A stretch of 64,000 nt of DNA from Candidatus Marithrix sp. Canyon 246 (GTDB lineage Bacteria > Pseudomonadota > Gammaproteobacteria > Beggiatoales > Beggiatoaceae), in NCBI RefSeq assembly GCF_001723685.1, contig NZ_MCBX01000013.1, positions 1 to 64,000 of the forward strand. The letters are read 5' to 3'. A program made the position numbers and the translations under genes. This document shows positions 43,394-52,900 of the stretch, piece after piece. Position 1 is the stretch's first letter, and every line of letters begins with the position of its first letter. The notes under the pieces were generated by a model. It searched no databases and had not been told where the DNA came from. It worked only from the letters and a program-made list of their open reading frames with translations.

Positions 43394-46222
43394 ATGAAAC
43401 ACCTAACAAAATTCTTTTTTCTTATAATCTTTATACCCAATAATATTCAGCTATCAGATTTAAAAGTTGTTTATACATGGGTATTATTAGCAATACCATT
43501 AATCTTAATATTTAACTTCTGGTGGCGACGTAAAGACTTAGATAGTTTTCAAATCACCAAACCTCAATTAGCGATTGAACAATTAGTTGTTCAATCTTCA
43601 GAACCAAGCTTACAAAATGTCAAACGAATAGCACAGTTTCTAAACACTAACAAATGTATTGTTTTAATAGAAAAAGTTAGTTTTAATGATCACCAAGCTG
43701 AATTTTTTGATCGCTTAATAAACCAATTAAGCGAGCTAGATATTAATATTACTCGTTATTTTTTTAAAGCTAATTTTCATAGCGGCTATAAAACCCAAAT
43801 TTCGCAGCAATTGTTGGCACAAGTTAGCAAGCATTCCTCTGAAAATCGCTTAATAATTATCTCTGAAGGTAATAACCCCATTACCAATCAATTATTAGCT
43901 TGGGTTTTAAATTCTTCACAGTGGTCAAATTGCATCTTATTGACTTTAGACGATATATGGAATCACAAATCTTTACAAATTGACAATTTGTATATCTCAT
44001 CAATAGATGAAATTCCACAACGCGCTAAAGATTTAGCTGTAGATAGACAATGGCATTCTAAATATCCAAGATATTTATATGAATATCCAAGCCGCTGGTT
44101 AGAGGCAAATTCACCAGAAGCAACTGTACAAGCAGAATTATTAAGACAACTTAAAGTTTATTTAGGCAAAGATAATTATCAATGTCTATGTGCCACTGCT
44201 GCATATCCAGAATTACATTCGGCATTAACCCTACACTTAGCAAATAATTTTAACTGCTTAAATACAACTAAACTGATTCGCCTACCTTGGTTTCGTCAAG
44301 CCTACATGCCAGATTGGTTACGTCAGCGGTTATTAGAAGATTTATCAACACCACAAATACGTGCCGCTTTAAAAACAGTTCCATTAGCGGCAACAGATAA
44401 AGTCTTAACTGATAAATTATATATCAAGGTAATTGGTCAAAATTGGGCAATTACTTCTGCAAAATTTTTAGCCTATATTGCAACTCAATTTTATCGCCTT
44501 TTAACTCCTTTAAAACTAAGTTTTGCAATTATAACGCTGGTATTTATACTCACAAATCCACATTTATATCCACACTTGCAAGAAAATCCTCGTGTAATAC
44601 CAGAAAAAATCGCTACTACATTACCTAGAAACGAGACAAATTTTATTGTATTAATCCAAGACACTGTAGAAATTGATCAAGTAGCACGATATTTAATTGC
44701 AGCGAATTTACCAAAATTATTATATACAGGAACAATCCCTTATCGCCCAAAACTAGATTATCTATCTTTAATATTTGTGGGTTCCAAATTTCAATGGCAA
44801 ACTATAAAACAAGGGCAAAATCAAGCATATTTTAGTAATACTTTAAGCCAAATAATGTCTAAAGATAATCGCGCGAAAGGCACAAACTATTCTCGCTTCT
44901 TGGCAAAAATGACAGTTTTACCCTATGTTGAAAAACACCTAACAAATCTCAAGGCATTTTCTCGCACCATTCTAATTAGCATTGATAAACAAACCAGTAA
45001 CAATATAGAACAGCCAAATGAGATAACTAAAAAAGTCAATAAATTTTTTAAAATTGAAGAACAATCAAGTTTGACGATTACATCACCTAGTAATAACAAT
45101 AATTTAAATTATACAATCGCAGAAGTTTCACCAAAACCACCAGCAACCATACTTGATTATCCAAAACAAATAAAATTAGATCGAATCGCTATATCTAATA
45201 AAAAATTGCGAATCGTACAAATCAGTAAACGAGGAATTAATTTAAAAATAGCGGCATCTGAATATTGGAAACCTGAAACGATAGAAATATTGTTTAACAA
45301 ACAAGTGAATCACATAGAAATTCCTAGCTCAATAGCCGCTTGTCTCAAATCAAAAATTTGCCAGCGTCAAGCAGACGGCACAATTTTTATTCCATTTATT
45401 GATAAAAACAATCCTCTATTAAACAATTTAGAAATAAAATTTAAGCTAAAATTTCATTACAAAATTCCAGATATATATACACACCAATGGCTAAACCTTG
45501 ATGATAATAGCATTAAAATTGACAGCATAAAACCATTAGTAATACCAGCACACAGCTTTTTTTCTAGCATATTCCCAGAACGAATACTAGACAATAAAAC
45601 ACTATTAGAACTATATGATCCATCAAAAGATGCAAGCCAAGGCTTAAATCAAGAAACAGCTAAAAATCGCATATTAAAACCACGAACAGAATTCAACCAA
45701 CAAATTTGGATTACAGCATCAATATTTGCAGTAATACAAATAAGCCTATTTATATTACTATTTTATGAATTTTACTATCGCCGTCGCTACCACTTAAAAT
45801 TAAACTGGCTAGCTCTAAATAACATTGAAATTGATTTAAACACAGCCACCAAACAGCTATTAGGCTCCATAGTTATTAAGCATGACAAGCGCAAACCAGA
45901 AACGGAAATTGTAATTGAAATAAACTATGACAACACACAATTCAGCGAAAATGGAATATTACTAACAGAAAGTAACTCAATACCGATAGGCTTCAAAGGC
46001 GAAGGCGAAGAATTACAAACTAAAATAACAGAAACCCTAACAAACACACTAACCCTATATTTATTTATAGATACAGCAGCGATAAATTCTTATACGGCTA
46101 GCAATAAAGCAATAAGATTCGACAAATTAGAAGTTGAAGTAAACATAGCAGGCAAAACAGTATTAAAACAAAAATTAGAATTTAATTTTCAATTACTAGG
46201 AAAAAATAATGTCATACAGTAA
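43394..46222 (+). CDS. Large membrane protein of unknown function
   Basis: 942 residues without a family I can name. A transmembrane segment lies at ~27-42 (VVYTWVLLAIPLILIFNFWW). A cytoplasmic region of about 300 residues resembles a nucleotide-binding core by its strand/helix pattern (KCIVLIEKVS, NRLIIISEG, NCILLTLDDIW), but no Walker A loop is present. It includes RLPWFRQAYMPDWLRQRLL, a motif I have seen near AAA or STAND-like proteins. Another segment, SFAIITLVFILTN, starts the middle part. A third helix (ITASIFAVIQISLFILLFYEF) precedes a beta-rich C-terminal domain. It follows the channel gene by 2 bp. Confidence 0.6.
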   Translation: MKHLTKFFFLIIFIPNNIQLSDLKVVYTWVLLAIPLILIFNFWWRRKDLDSFQITKPQLAIEQLVVQSSEPSLQNVKRIAQFLNTNKCIVLIEKVSFNDHQAEFFDRLINQLSELDINITRYFFKANFHSGYKTQISQQLLAQVSKHSSENRLIIISEGNNPITNQLLAWVLNSSQWSNCILLTLDDIWNHKSLQIDNLYISSIDEIPQRAKDLAVDRQWHSKYPRYLYEYPSRWLEANSPEATVQAELLRQLKVYLGKDNYQCLCATAAYPELHSALTLHLANNFNCLNTTKLIRLPWFRQAYMPDWLRQRLLEDLSTPQIRAALKTVPLAATDKVLTDKLYIKVIGQNWAITSAKFLAYIATQFYRLLTPLKLSFAIITLVFILTNPHLYPHLQENPRVIPEKIATTLPRNETNFIVLIQDTVEIDQVARYLIAANLPKLLYTGTIPYRPKLDYLSLIFVGSKFQWQTIKQGQNQAYFSNTLSQIMSKDNRAKGTNYSRFLAKMTVLPYVEKHLTNLKAFSRTILISIDKQTSNNIEQPNEITKKVNKFFKIEEQSSLTITSPSNNNNLNYTIAEVSPKPPATILDYPKQIKLDRIAISNKKLRIVQISKRGINLKIAASEYWKPETIEILFNKQVNHIEIPSSIAACLKSKICQRQADGTIFIPFIDKNNPLLNNLEIKFKLKFHYKIPDIYTHQWLNLDDNSIKIDSIKPLVIPAHSFFSSIFPERILDNKTLLELYDPSKDASQGLNQETAKNRILKPRTEFNQQIWITASIFAVIQISLFILLFYEFYYRRRYHLKLNWLALNNIEIDLNTATKQLLGSIVIKHDKRKPETEIVIEINYDNTQFSENGILLTESNSIPIGFKGEGEELQTKITETLTNTLTLYLFIDTAAINSYTASNKAIRFDKLEVEVNIAGKTVLKQKLEFNFQLLGKNNVIQ

Positions 46223-46356
46223 TTTTACGATCAAACAAGTTCAAGATGAATATTGATTTAAGAGATTATAGCATTGAAGACAATCCCGGTAGAATAATAG
46301 GTATATTATCAACTATGGTAAAACAAGAAGCCTAAGACTTTATGAAACCCGAAATT

Positions 46357-46389
46357 AAACCTGACAGGTTTTAAAAACCTGTCAGGTTT
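46357..46389. repeat. Dispersed palindrome, CCTGACAGG family
   Basis: AAACCTGACAGG, TTTTAAAAA, CCTGTCAGGTTT, a 33-bp near-perfect palindrome between the unknown membrane protein and the lectin-like gene, which converge on it. It could serve as a shared terminator. The same element occurs at 7223, 27320 and 60841. Confidence 0.85.
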
Positions 46390-46421
46390 GGCTATAAACA
46401 AGGAATTACCAAGATAAAAAA

Positions 46422-47066
46422 TTATTTAATAACTTTATAATCAATAATTTGAAATATATATTGACTAGAATTTGTAATTTTCATATCAACTGATAAAGGC
46501 ATAATCTCGTCATTACCAGCAAGTGGAGAATAATGTAGAAGCGGAATATGCAGTTTGAAGTCATAAGATAGAGTGGCAGGCTTACAAGTCTCAGGCGTTG
46601 GCTGCGTTGATGATCCATCATTTTGATATTCTACAATAAATCCATTTGCTTTATGGCTTCCCGAAGCATCAACCCATCCATAAGATTGATTATAAAATAA
46701 GAAATTCTCATTACCACCATAATTATTAGGCTCACCATTAGCCCAGCGATCATACACCCATTCTTCATTAGTAACCCATGTCCATTTTCCTTCTTCAAGC
46801 GCATCGGTTCCTCCTAAGAAATAATAAAGTTTACCGACATTATCAAAAACCCATCGGTTTTCTGCATCTGAAGTGATAGTTGCCAAATGCCCGCCCAATG
46901 CTTTTGCCAGACTATTGGCTTCACTCCAAATAACACTAGCATCAAAACCTTCGTAATAATGCCCATTGCCACCATCTTCAACTTTCCATTGTAAACGTTC
47001 AGCCAATACATTGTTTGTTGTTAAACAGAGTAGCCCAGTCATACACCAACTAAGTAATTTTTTCAT
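46422..47066 (-). CDS. Secreted C-type-lectin-like domain protein
   Basis: The 214-residue protein has a signal peptide (LLSWCMTGLLCLTTNNVLA, cleavage near 22) and a C-type lectin fold at ~27-155. Visible are SEANSLAKALGGHLATITS, FLGGTDALEEGKWTWVTNEE and RWANGEPNNYGGNENFLF (with the EPN-type loop that binds calcium and sugar in animal lectins), ending in GFIVEY. A beta-rich tail of about 50 residues follows. Such bacterial domains bind sugars or proteins outside the cell; the ligand is unknown. It is divergent from the lysine-rich gene. Confidence 0.88.
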   Translation of the reverse strand: MKKLLSWCMTGLLCLTTNNVLAERLQWKVEDGGNGHYYEGFDASVIWSEANSLAKALGGHLATITSDAENRWVFDNVGKLYYFLGGTDALEEGKWTWVTNEEWVYDRWANGEPNNYGGNENFLFYNQSYGWVDASGSHKANGFIVEYQNDGSSTQPTPETCKPATLSYDFKLHIPLLHYSPLAGNDEIMPLSVDMKITNSSQYIFQIIDYKVIK

Positions 47067-47137
47067 TAAAATTATCCTTAAAATTGAATCAAGAAGTTGA
47101 TATTATATTTCATAAATAAATTAAAAGCAAAAAATAT

Positions 47138-47167
47138 TTGACATATTTATAATACTTTTTATATACT
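47138..47167 (+). promoter_or_regulatory. Strong sigma70-like promoter of the lysine-rich protein gene
   Basis: TTGACA (47138-47143) and TATACT (47162-47167) are separated by 18 bp. The ATG at 47174 lies where transcription would be expected to start, with no ribosome site before it, so a leaderless mRNA is likely. Confidence 0.6.
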
Positions 47168-47173
47168 AATTGA

Positions 47174-47881
47174 ATGAAACAACTTCTGCAATTATTACTA
47201 ATAATAATCTTACTATGCACTCAATCTCCAGCAATAAAAGCAGAAGGCTTATTGCGTTTATTCACAACACCAGCACAACGTGAAGCACTTGATGCAGCGC
47301 GTGCCAAACCAATCATAAAAAAACCTAAACGAAAAAAACGAGTCAAAAAGCGAGTCAAGAAACGCAAAAAAGTAACTAAACGAAAAAAACGCCGTATTAA
47401 AATAAAAAAACCTAAAAAACGAAAATCAGCTAAAAAAATTAAGAGAAAAAAACGAATCAGAAAACCTAAAAAACTGAAACCAAAAATAGCTAAGAAAAAA
47501 CCTATAAAAGTCATAAAGCCCAAAAAAACAATCCAAAAACCACCTGTTAAAATCAAAAAGATTGAACAACCAAAAATAGAGCCAAAAAAACCTATAAAAG
47601 TCACTAAACCGAAAAAGATTGAAATTCCAAAACCCAAATTACCAAGATATATAAGCTTTGAAGGTTTAATGACGCGCAGTGATGGAACAACCACAATATG
47701 GATAAATGGAACAAACGACTTATATAGAGAAGGATTTACAATAGAAATTGATAAAATAAAACCAGATTACTCAATACCAATTATATTAAATTATACAAAA
47801 CAAAGGATTATATTAAAACCCGGACAAAATTATGATACATTAGAAAGAAAAATTAAAGAAAGTTATATGATTCAAAAATAA
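47174..47881 (+). CDS. Exported lysine-rich low-complexity protein
   Basis: 235 residues: a signal peptide (LLQLLLIIILLCTQSPAIKA), the motif GLLRLFTTPAQREALDAARA, a central stretch of about 110 residues that is almost only Lys, Arg, Pro and Ile (KKPK-type repeats), and a C-terminal domain with FEGLMTRSDGTTTIWINGT. The N- and C-terminal motifs recall small periplasmic proteins encoded near type IV/MSHA pilus genes in gammaproteobacteria, but with a much longer basic linker. No pilus gene is nearby here. The basic part could bind nucleic acid or polyanions; this is inference. Confidence 0.65.
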   Translation: MKQLLQLLLIIILLCTQSPAIKAEGLLRLFTTPAQREALDAARAKPIIKKPKRKKRVKKRVKKRKKVTKRKKRRIKIKKPKKRKSAKKIKRKKRIRKPKKLKPKIAKKKPIKVIKPKKTIQKPPVKIKKIEQPKIEPKKPIKVTKPKKIEIPKPKLPRYISFEGLMTRSDGTTTIWINGTNDLYREGFTIEIDKIKPDYSIPIILNYTKQRIILKPGQNYDTLERKIKESYMIQK

Positions 47882-47919
47882 AAAAGATACAAAAAATTTA
47901 CATTTAAAAGGTATAAAAA

Positions 47920-48393
47920 ATGCAATATAGACGTTATCGGGTTGCTGGTGGCACGTATTTTTTTACTGTAAATTTGGCGGATCGTTCTTCATCTTTGCTT
48001 GTTGAGCATATTGATCTGTTGAGAGATGCAGTGCGAGAAGTTAAATGTCGTCATCCATTTACTATTGATGCAATTGTGATTTTACCTGATCATATTCATG
48101 CAATATGGACATTATCGGTAAATGATGTTGATTATTCTAAACGTTGGATGTTAATAAAATCAATGTTTTCACGTCATATTCCAAAAACCGAGTTGATTAA
48201 TGATTCAAGAATGAAAAAACGAGAACGCGGCATTTGGCAACGTCGTTTTTGGGAACATACAATACGTGATGAATTTGATTGGCAACAACATGTAGATTAT
48301 ATTCATAATAATCCTGTCAAACATGGTTGGGTAAAACAGGCAATTGATTGGCCTTATTCATCAATTCATAGCTATCTCAAAGCCGCTCAATAA
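47920..48393 (+). CDS. REP-associated tyrosine transposase (Y1/IS200-like)
   Basis: A 157-residue single-strand transposase. The HUH-type metal motif is ILPDHIHAIWTL near residue 67, and the likely catalytic tyrosine lies in HVDYIHNNPVKHGWV. The N-terminal YRRYRVAGGTYFFTVNLADR is typical of RAYT proteins, which move or maintain REP hairpins. Its stop codon overlaps the left arm of a perfect inverted repeat (48393-48494), presumably its own substrate. The gene looks intact. Confidence 0.92.
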   Translation: MQYRRYRVAGGTYFFTVNLADRSSSLLVEHIDLLRDAVREVKCRHPFTIDAIVILPDHIHAIWTLSVNDVDYSKRWMLIKSMFSRHIPKTELINDSRMKKRERGIWQRRFWEHTIRDEFDWQQHVDYIHNNPVKHGWVKQAIDWPYSSIHSYLKAAQ

Positions 48394-48494
48394 ATTTGTA
48401 GGTTGGGCTGACGACAGGAAGCCCAACGAATCATGGAAGAAATTGACGTTGTGAAAATTGTTGGGCTTCCTTTCGTCAGCCCAACCTACAAATT
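48393..48494. repeat. REP/BIME hairpin element next to the transposase
   Basis: Perfect 21-bp terminal arms (AATTTGTAGGTTGGGCTGACG and its complement) with a second inner inverted repeat, AGGAAGCCCAAC and GTTGGGCTTCCT. The outer sequence GTAGGTTGGG is shared with the hairpins at 5096 and 27451, but the inner part differs. Confidence 0.9.
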
Positions 48495-48549
48495 AATATA
48501 AAAAGAATGAGATATCTATGATAAAATACAAAATTTTGTAACGTTTTTT

Positions 48550-49923
48550 TTGAAAATGAAATCAATAAGTTTTAATTATCAATACAATAAATCACATAGG
48601 GTGTTTATTCTCCTATTTTTATTCTTTACCCCCTTAGCTTTTGCCAGTGGCGGTGGAGAAAATGCAATCAATTTATTGTGGATTCCTGTCATATTATTAT
48701 TAGCTAAATTCTCTAGCTTAGTTGAAAAAATTAAACAGCCAGCAGTTTTAGGTGAATTAATTATCGGGGTAATCATCGGTAATTTAATCTTATTTGGGAT
48801 TAATATCTTTGAGCCTATTAAAACCAATCATATCATTTTATTTCTTGCCGAATTAGGTGTCGTAATCTTACTTTTTCAAATTGGTTTAGAATCCAATATT
48901 GAAGAGATGCGTGAAGTTGGATTCAGAGCCTTATTAGTTGCAATTGTAGGGGTTGTACTTCCATTTGCATTAGGGTTTTATGTCGGTAAGTTATTAATGC
49001 CCGGCTTAGAATTTAATTCCTATTTATTTTTAGGTGCTACTCTCACAGCAACTTCAGTCGGTATTACCGGAAGAGTATTCAAAGATTTAAATAAATTACA
49101 GACAAGAGAAGCACAAATTGTCTTAGGTGCTGCCGTTATTGATGACGTTATGGGCTTGATTATATTGGCAGTAGTATCAGCTATTGTTGTGACAGGCGCA
49201 GTCAGTTTGTTTGGTGTCAGCTTTATTACTCTGAAAGCCCTCGGTTTTCTAGTATTAGCTTTATTTTTGGGACAATTATTAGCACCTCAAATTGGACGCT
49301 TGTTCTCGAAAATTCACAGTGGTATGAGCATGAGGTTTACTCTTGTCATCAGCTTAGGATTAATTTTTGCTTATTTGGCAAGTTTAGCTGGTTTAGCTCC
49401 TATAATTGGAGCTTTTGCTGCTGGCTTATTACTAGAACCTGTTCATTTTAATAGATTTGATCATCCTGAAATTAATCAAGAAATTGATAAAGCTATTATA
49501 GATACTGATGATGATACTAAAGAAAAAGTGAAAAATATTTTAAGCAAACATAATGATCATCATCTGAATTATCTGATTGAACCTTTAGGCTATTTTTTAG
49601 TTCCTATATTTTTTGTGGTAACAGGAATGCAAGTAAAACTAGAAACTTTATTTGATCCTAAAATCTTAGGTATCGCTTTAGCTATTACTGTTGTTGCATT
49701 TATTGGTAAATTAGCTTCTGGTTTGCTAGCAGGAAAAGGTGTCAATAAATGGATTGTTGGTTGGGGAATGGCACCTAGGGGCGAAGTCGGGTTAATTTTT
49801 GCTATGATTGGTAATCAACTTGGTGTGATTTCAGAAGAATTGTTCTCTGTTATAATTATAATGGTAATTTTAACTACCTTATTCACACCACCGATTTTAA
49901 ATCATTTATTACGTAAATTATAA
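48550..49923 (+). CDS. Monovalent cation/proton antiporter (CPA2, NapA/KefB type)
   Basis: A 457-residue membrane protein of about 12-13 helices. CPA2 motifs are VLGELIIGVIIGNL, FLAELGVVILLFQIGLESN and TATSVGITGRVFKDL. The ion-site DD-like motif appears as VIDDVMGLI, and the late WGMAPRGEVGLIFAMIG is also conserved. An acidic loop (DDDTKEKVKN) sits between helices around residue 320. No TrkA-N domain follows, so it is a NapA-like Na+/H+ exchanger rather than a KefB type. A signal-like N-terminal segment ends near ALASG. Direction and ion are inferred from the family. Confidence 0.92.
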   Translation: MKMKSISFNYQYNKSHRVFILLFLFFTPLAFASGGGENAINLLWIPVILLLAKFSSLVEKIKQPAVLGELIIGVIIGNLILFGINIFEPIKTNHIILFLAELGVVILLFQIGLESNIEEMREVGFRALLVAIVGVVLPFALGFYVGKLLMPGLEFNSYLFLGATLTATSVGITGRVFKDLNKLQTREAQIVLGAAVIDDVMGLIILAVVSAIVVTGAVSLFGVSFITLKALGFLVLALFLGQLLAPQIGRLFSKIHSGMSMRFTLVISLGLIFAYLASLAGLAPIIGAFAAGLLLEPVHFNRFDHPEINQEIDKAIIDTDDDTKEKVKNILSKHNDHHLNYLIEPLGYFLVPIFFVVTGMQVKLETLFDPKILGIALAITVVAFIGKLASGLLAGKGVNKWIVGWGMAPRGEVGLIFAMIGNQLGVISEELFSVIIIMVILTTLFTPPILNHLLRKL

Positions 49924-49930
49924 AACGTAG

Positions 49931-49952
49931 GGGCAATCCTTTATGGTTGCCC
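49931..49952. terminator. Hairpin between the antiporter and AAA genes
   Basis: GGGCAATCC, TTTAT, GGTTGCCC form a stem 7 bp after the antiporter stop. It lacks a T run and resembles small hairpin repeats seen in many genomes. It spans the TTG at 49947, an argument for using the later ATG as the start of the next gene. Confidence 0.45.
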
Positions 49953-49964
49953 AATTTATCAAAC

Positions 49965-52900
49965 ATGCCTAACACCCTATCTTTACCAATTTGGACTGTT
50001 AATTTAGAATTTTCTGAAAATATTAGTCTTGTTTCCCCTTTATTAATTCCAGAAACCATTGCAATTAATGAATCAAATAAACAGCTTGCTAAAACACTAA
50101 TTCAGCGTTTAGAAGCTAGTCAAGATGATTTATCTCAGGATATTTTTAAATATACTCCTCAAATTTCATTAAAAAAAAAGCAACTAAATCTTAGTATTAA
50201 AATACTAGATTTAACTTTTGATTATTTTTATACACAATTAGCCAATAATTCTTATTTAGGATTTGTACCAGTATTGGGTGTTGAAGGCTATGCTAAAACA
50301 ACTACTGAATTAGTTGAAGCGTTAAAGGCTGCGATTGAATTAGAGTTTTCTCGTAAGAAGCGTCATAAAAACATCAAAGATATTATTACCACAATATGGT
50401 ACGAGAATATAGAATTTACAGAACATTTTATTGATACTAATGTCTCAAAACCAGCAGAGAATAAGAAAAAGCAAACAAAATGGCTGCCTAAAATCGCTAA
50501 TAAATTAGAAACTAGTAAAAGTTGCCGCTGTTTTGGGCGTGATACTGAACTTGAACAAATGCAACGCGCTTTAACTGGTAAATATAGTCGTAGCTTATTA
50601 TTAGTTGGACGTTCTGGAGTAGGTAAAACCGCATTAGTTAAAGAGTTATATAGACAAGGTATTGATTCTGTTGTCTGGGAAACAACCGCTGCGCGTTTAT
50701 TACAAAAGCTAACCGTTGATAGCGGCTGGGAAGAGCCTATGGGTCAACTTTTAGAAGAACTTAGTGAAAGTGGGGATATATTATATGTACATAATCTAGC
50801 GCAATTATTTGAAGTTGGAGCCTATGTTGGTAATCCGATTAGCATGGCAGAATTTATGCGCGAACAATTAGCATTAGCCAGTGTACGTATGATGAGTGAA
50901 TGTACAGATGAAGAATTGGCACGTATTGAAACCACATCTTTGGGTTATACAAATTTATTTAATATTCAACGCATTGAAGCTCCAACATTTAAACAACAAT
51001 TAGCAATTATTCACAGTTTATTAAAGATTCCAAAGCCTATAATTGAAGAAACCTTACGCTTACAACATCGTTATTCATTATATTCTGGTTTTCCGGGCAA
51101 AACCATTAGCTTCTTAGAAAATATCCATACCAAACAAATCACTCGTGAAATGGTAGTAACTAGATTTTGTAATGAATCTGGAATGCCGCGTTTTTTAATA
51201 GATAGTCATACTCCTTTAAAACTGGATACCACACGAGAATTTTTTCAATCGCGTTTATTTGGACAAAATGCCGCTATAGACATATTAGTTAATTTATTAG
51301 CCGCCGTAAAAACTCGCCTTACTCGCCCGGGAAAACCAATTGCCTCACTACTATTTGTTGGACCAACAGGGGTTGGTAAAACTGAATTAGTTAAAGCATT
51401 AGCAGAATTTATGTTTGGTGATAGTGAACGTTTAATTCGTTTTGATATGAGTGAATTTTCTGATGAAGTCGCGGTATTACGTTTAACTGGCGATGTGGGT
51501 GCGCAAGGTTTATTAACCAATAAACTGAGACAACAACCATTTTCAGTAGTTTTATTTGATGAATTAGAAAAAGCTCATTATAGTTTTTATGATTTATTAC
51601 TACAAATAATGGGTGAAGGGCGTTTAACCGATGCCAAAGGGCAAGTTGCTGATTTTTGTAGCAGTGTGATTATTATGACATCAAATATAGGTGCTGGGCA
51701 TAGTCGTCAACTTAGCCCGGGATTTCATAATATTTCTAATAGCGGCGATGAATTACAAAAGCATTATTTACATGCAGTACAAAAATTTTTTAGACCAGAA
51801 TTATTTAATCGCATTGATCAAATAATTCCTTTTAATAGTTTGAATTTAAAAGTATTACATCCAATAGTAAAACGTGAACTAGATAAAATATTAGCACGAT
51901 ATGGTTTAATGACACGTAATATTTCGATTGAATTTGAAGATGCTGTGATTAATTATTTAGCTAATTTAAGCAGCAATAGCCCATATGGTGCGCGTCAATT
52001 ACAACGTAATTTACAAGAAAAAGTAGTAATTCCATTAGCCAAAACTTTAAATCGTTATAGTATTTCAACTTCAATGAAGATTGTGATAACTATAAAAAAC
52101 AATCAACTAGAATTTAATTCCAACATTTTTACCGAAAAGCGCGATCTTGATAAAACTTTACCAGAGCTTGTTACTCAAGTTACAGCTGCTCGTCGTTTAG
52201 CACAACAAATAAATGATGGAGCAATTATGAATAAATTATGGAGCCGCTGGGATATTTTAGAACGTAATCGTAATTGTAAACAATTTTGGCAAACTAATGC
52301 TAATGAATATGCTAAATTACATCAACTTTTAGAACAAAATAAAACTTTATTTAAACAAATACAAACGATTGAAACAGAAACAACATTAGCTTTAATAGCA
52401 ATTAAAAAATTTAATAATCAACTAACAACAAGCTTCACAGATTGGCAACAAGCTAATAAAAAATGGCAATTAGAATTATTAGATACAATACAAGTAAAGA
52501 CTGGGCGATGCTTATTAGCTATTTATGGTAAATATGAAAATATTGAAAAAATATATAATATATTTATCAATTTAATTGCTGATTACTCTTGGAATATAAA
52601 TCAACGTGCTGTATGGATACAAGCTAAAGATCAGAAATATATTTATACAGATAATTTATATCGTTCATACAATTCTCATGATAAATTAGTTGGTTATGAA
52701 TTAGAAATTATAGGTGCAGGAGCAGGGCTGTTCTTTTCAAAAGAAAGTGGTATTCATGTTTGGCGTGATCATAATCATAAACCATATAAATATGCTATTT
52801 TAACAGCAGAAACTAAGTTAAATAAGTTTCAAACACCAATAGGAATCCATAGAAAACAATTTTCAGAAGGAATGCAAGTTAAAAGAGAATATTCAAAAAA

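Noticed and set aside
46246-46335. A 29-codon frame (MNIDLRDYSIEDNPGRI...) between the 942-residue protein and the dispersed palindrome
   Set aside because: It has no clear ribosome site, no recognised motif and is short; it could be a remnant but there is no support for a gene.
47221-47694. A long minus-strand frame of very hydrophobic residues opposite the lysine-rich gene
   Set aside because: It is the mirror of A-rich lysine codons (AAA read as TTT, Phe); it has no start signal and the plus-strand gene has a strong promoter and conserved ends.
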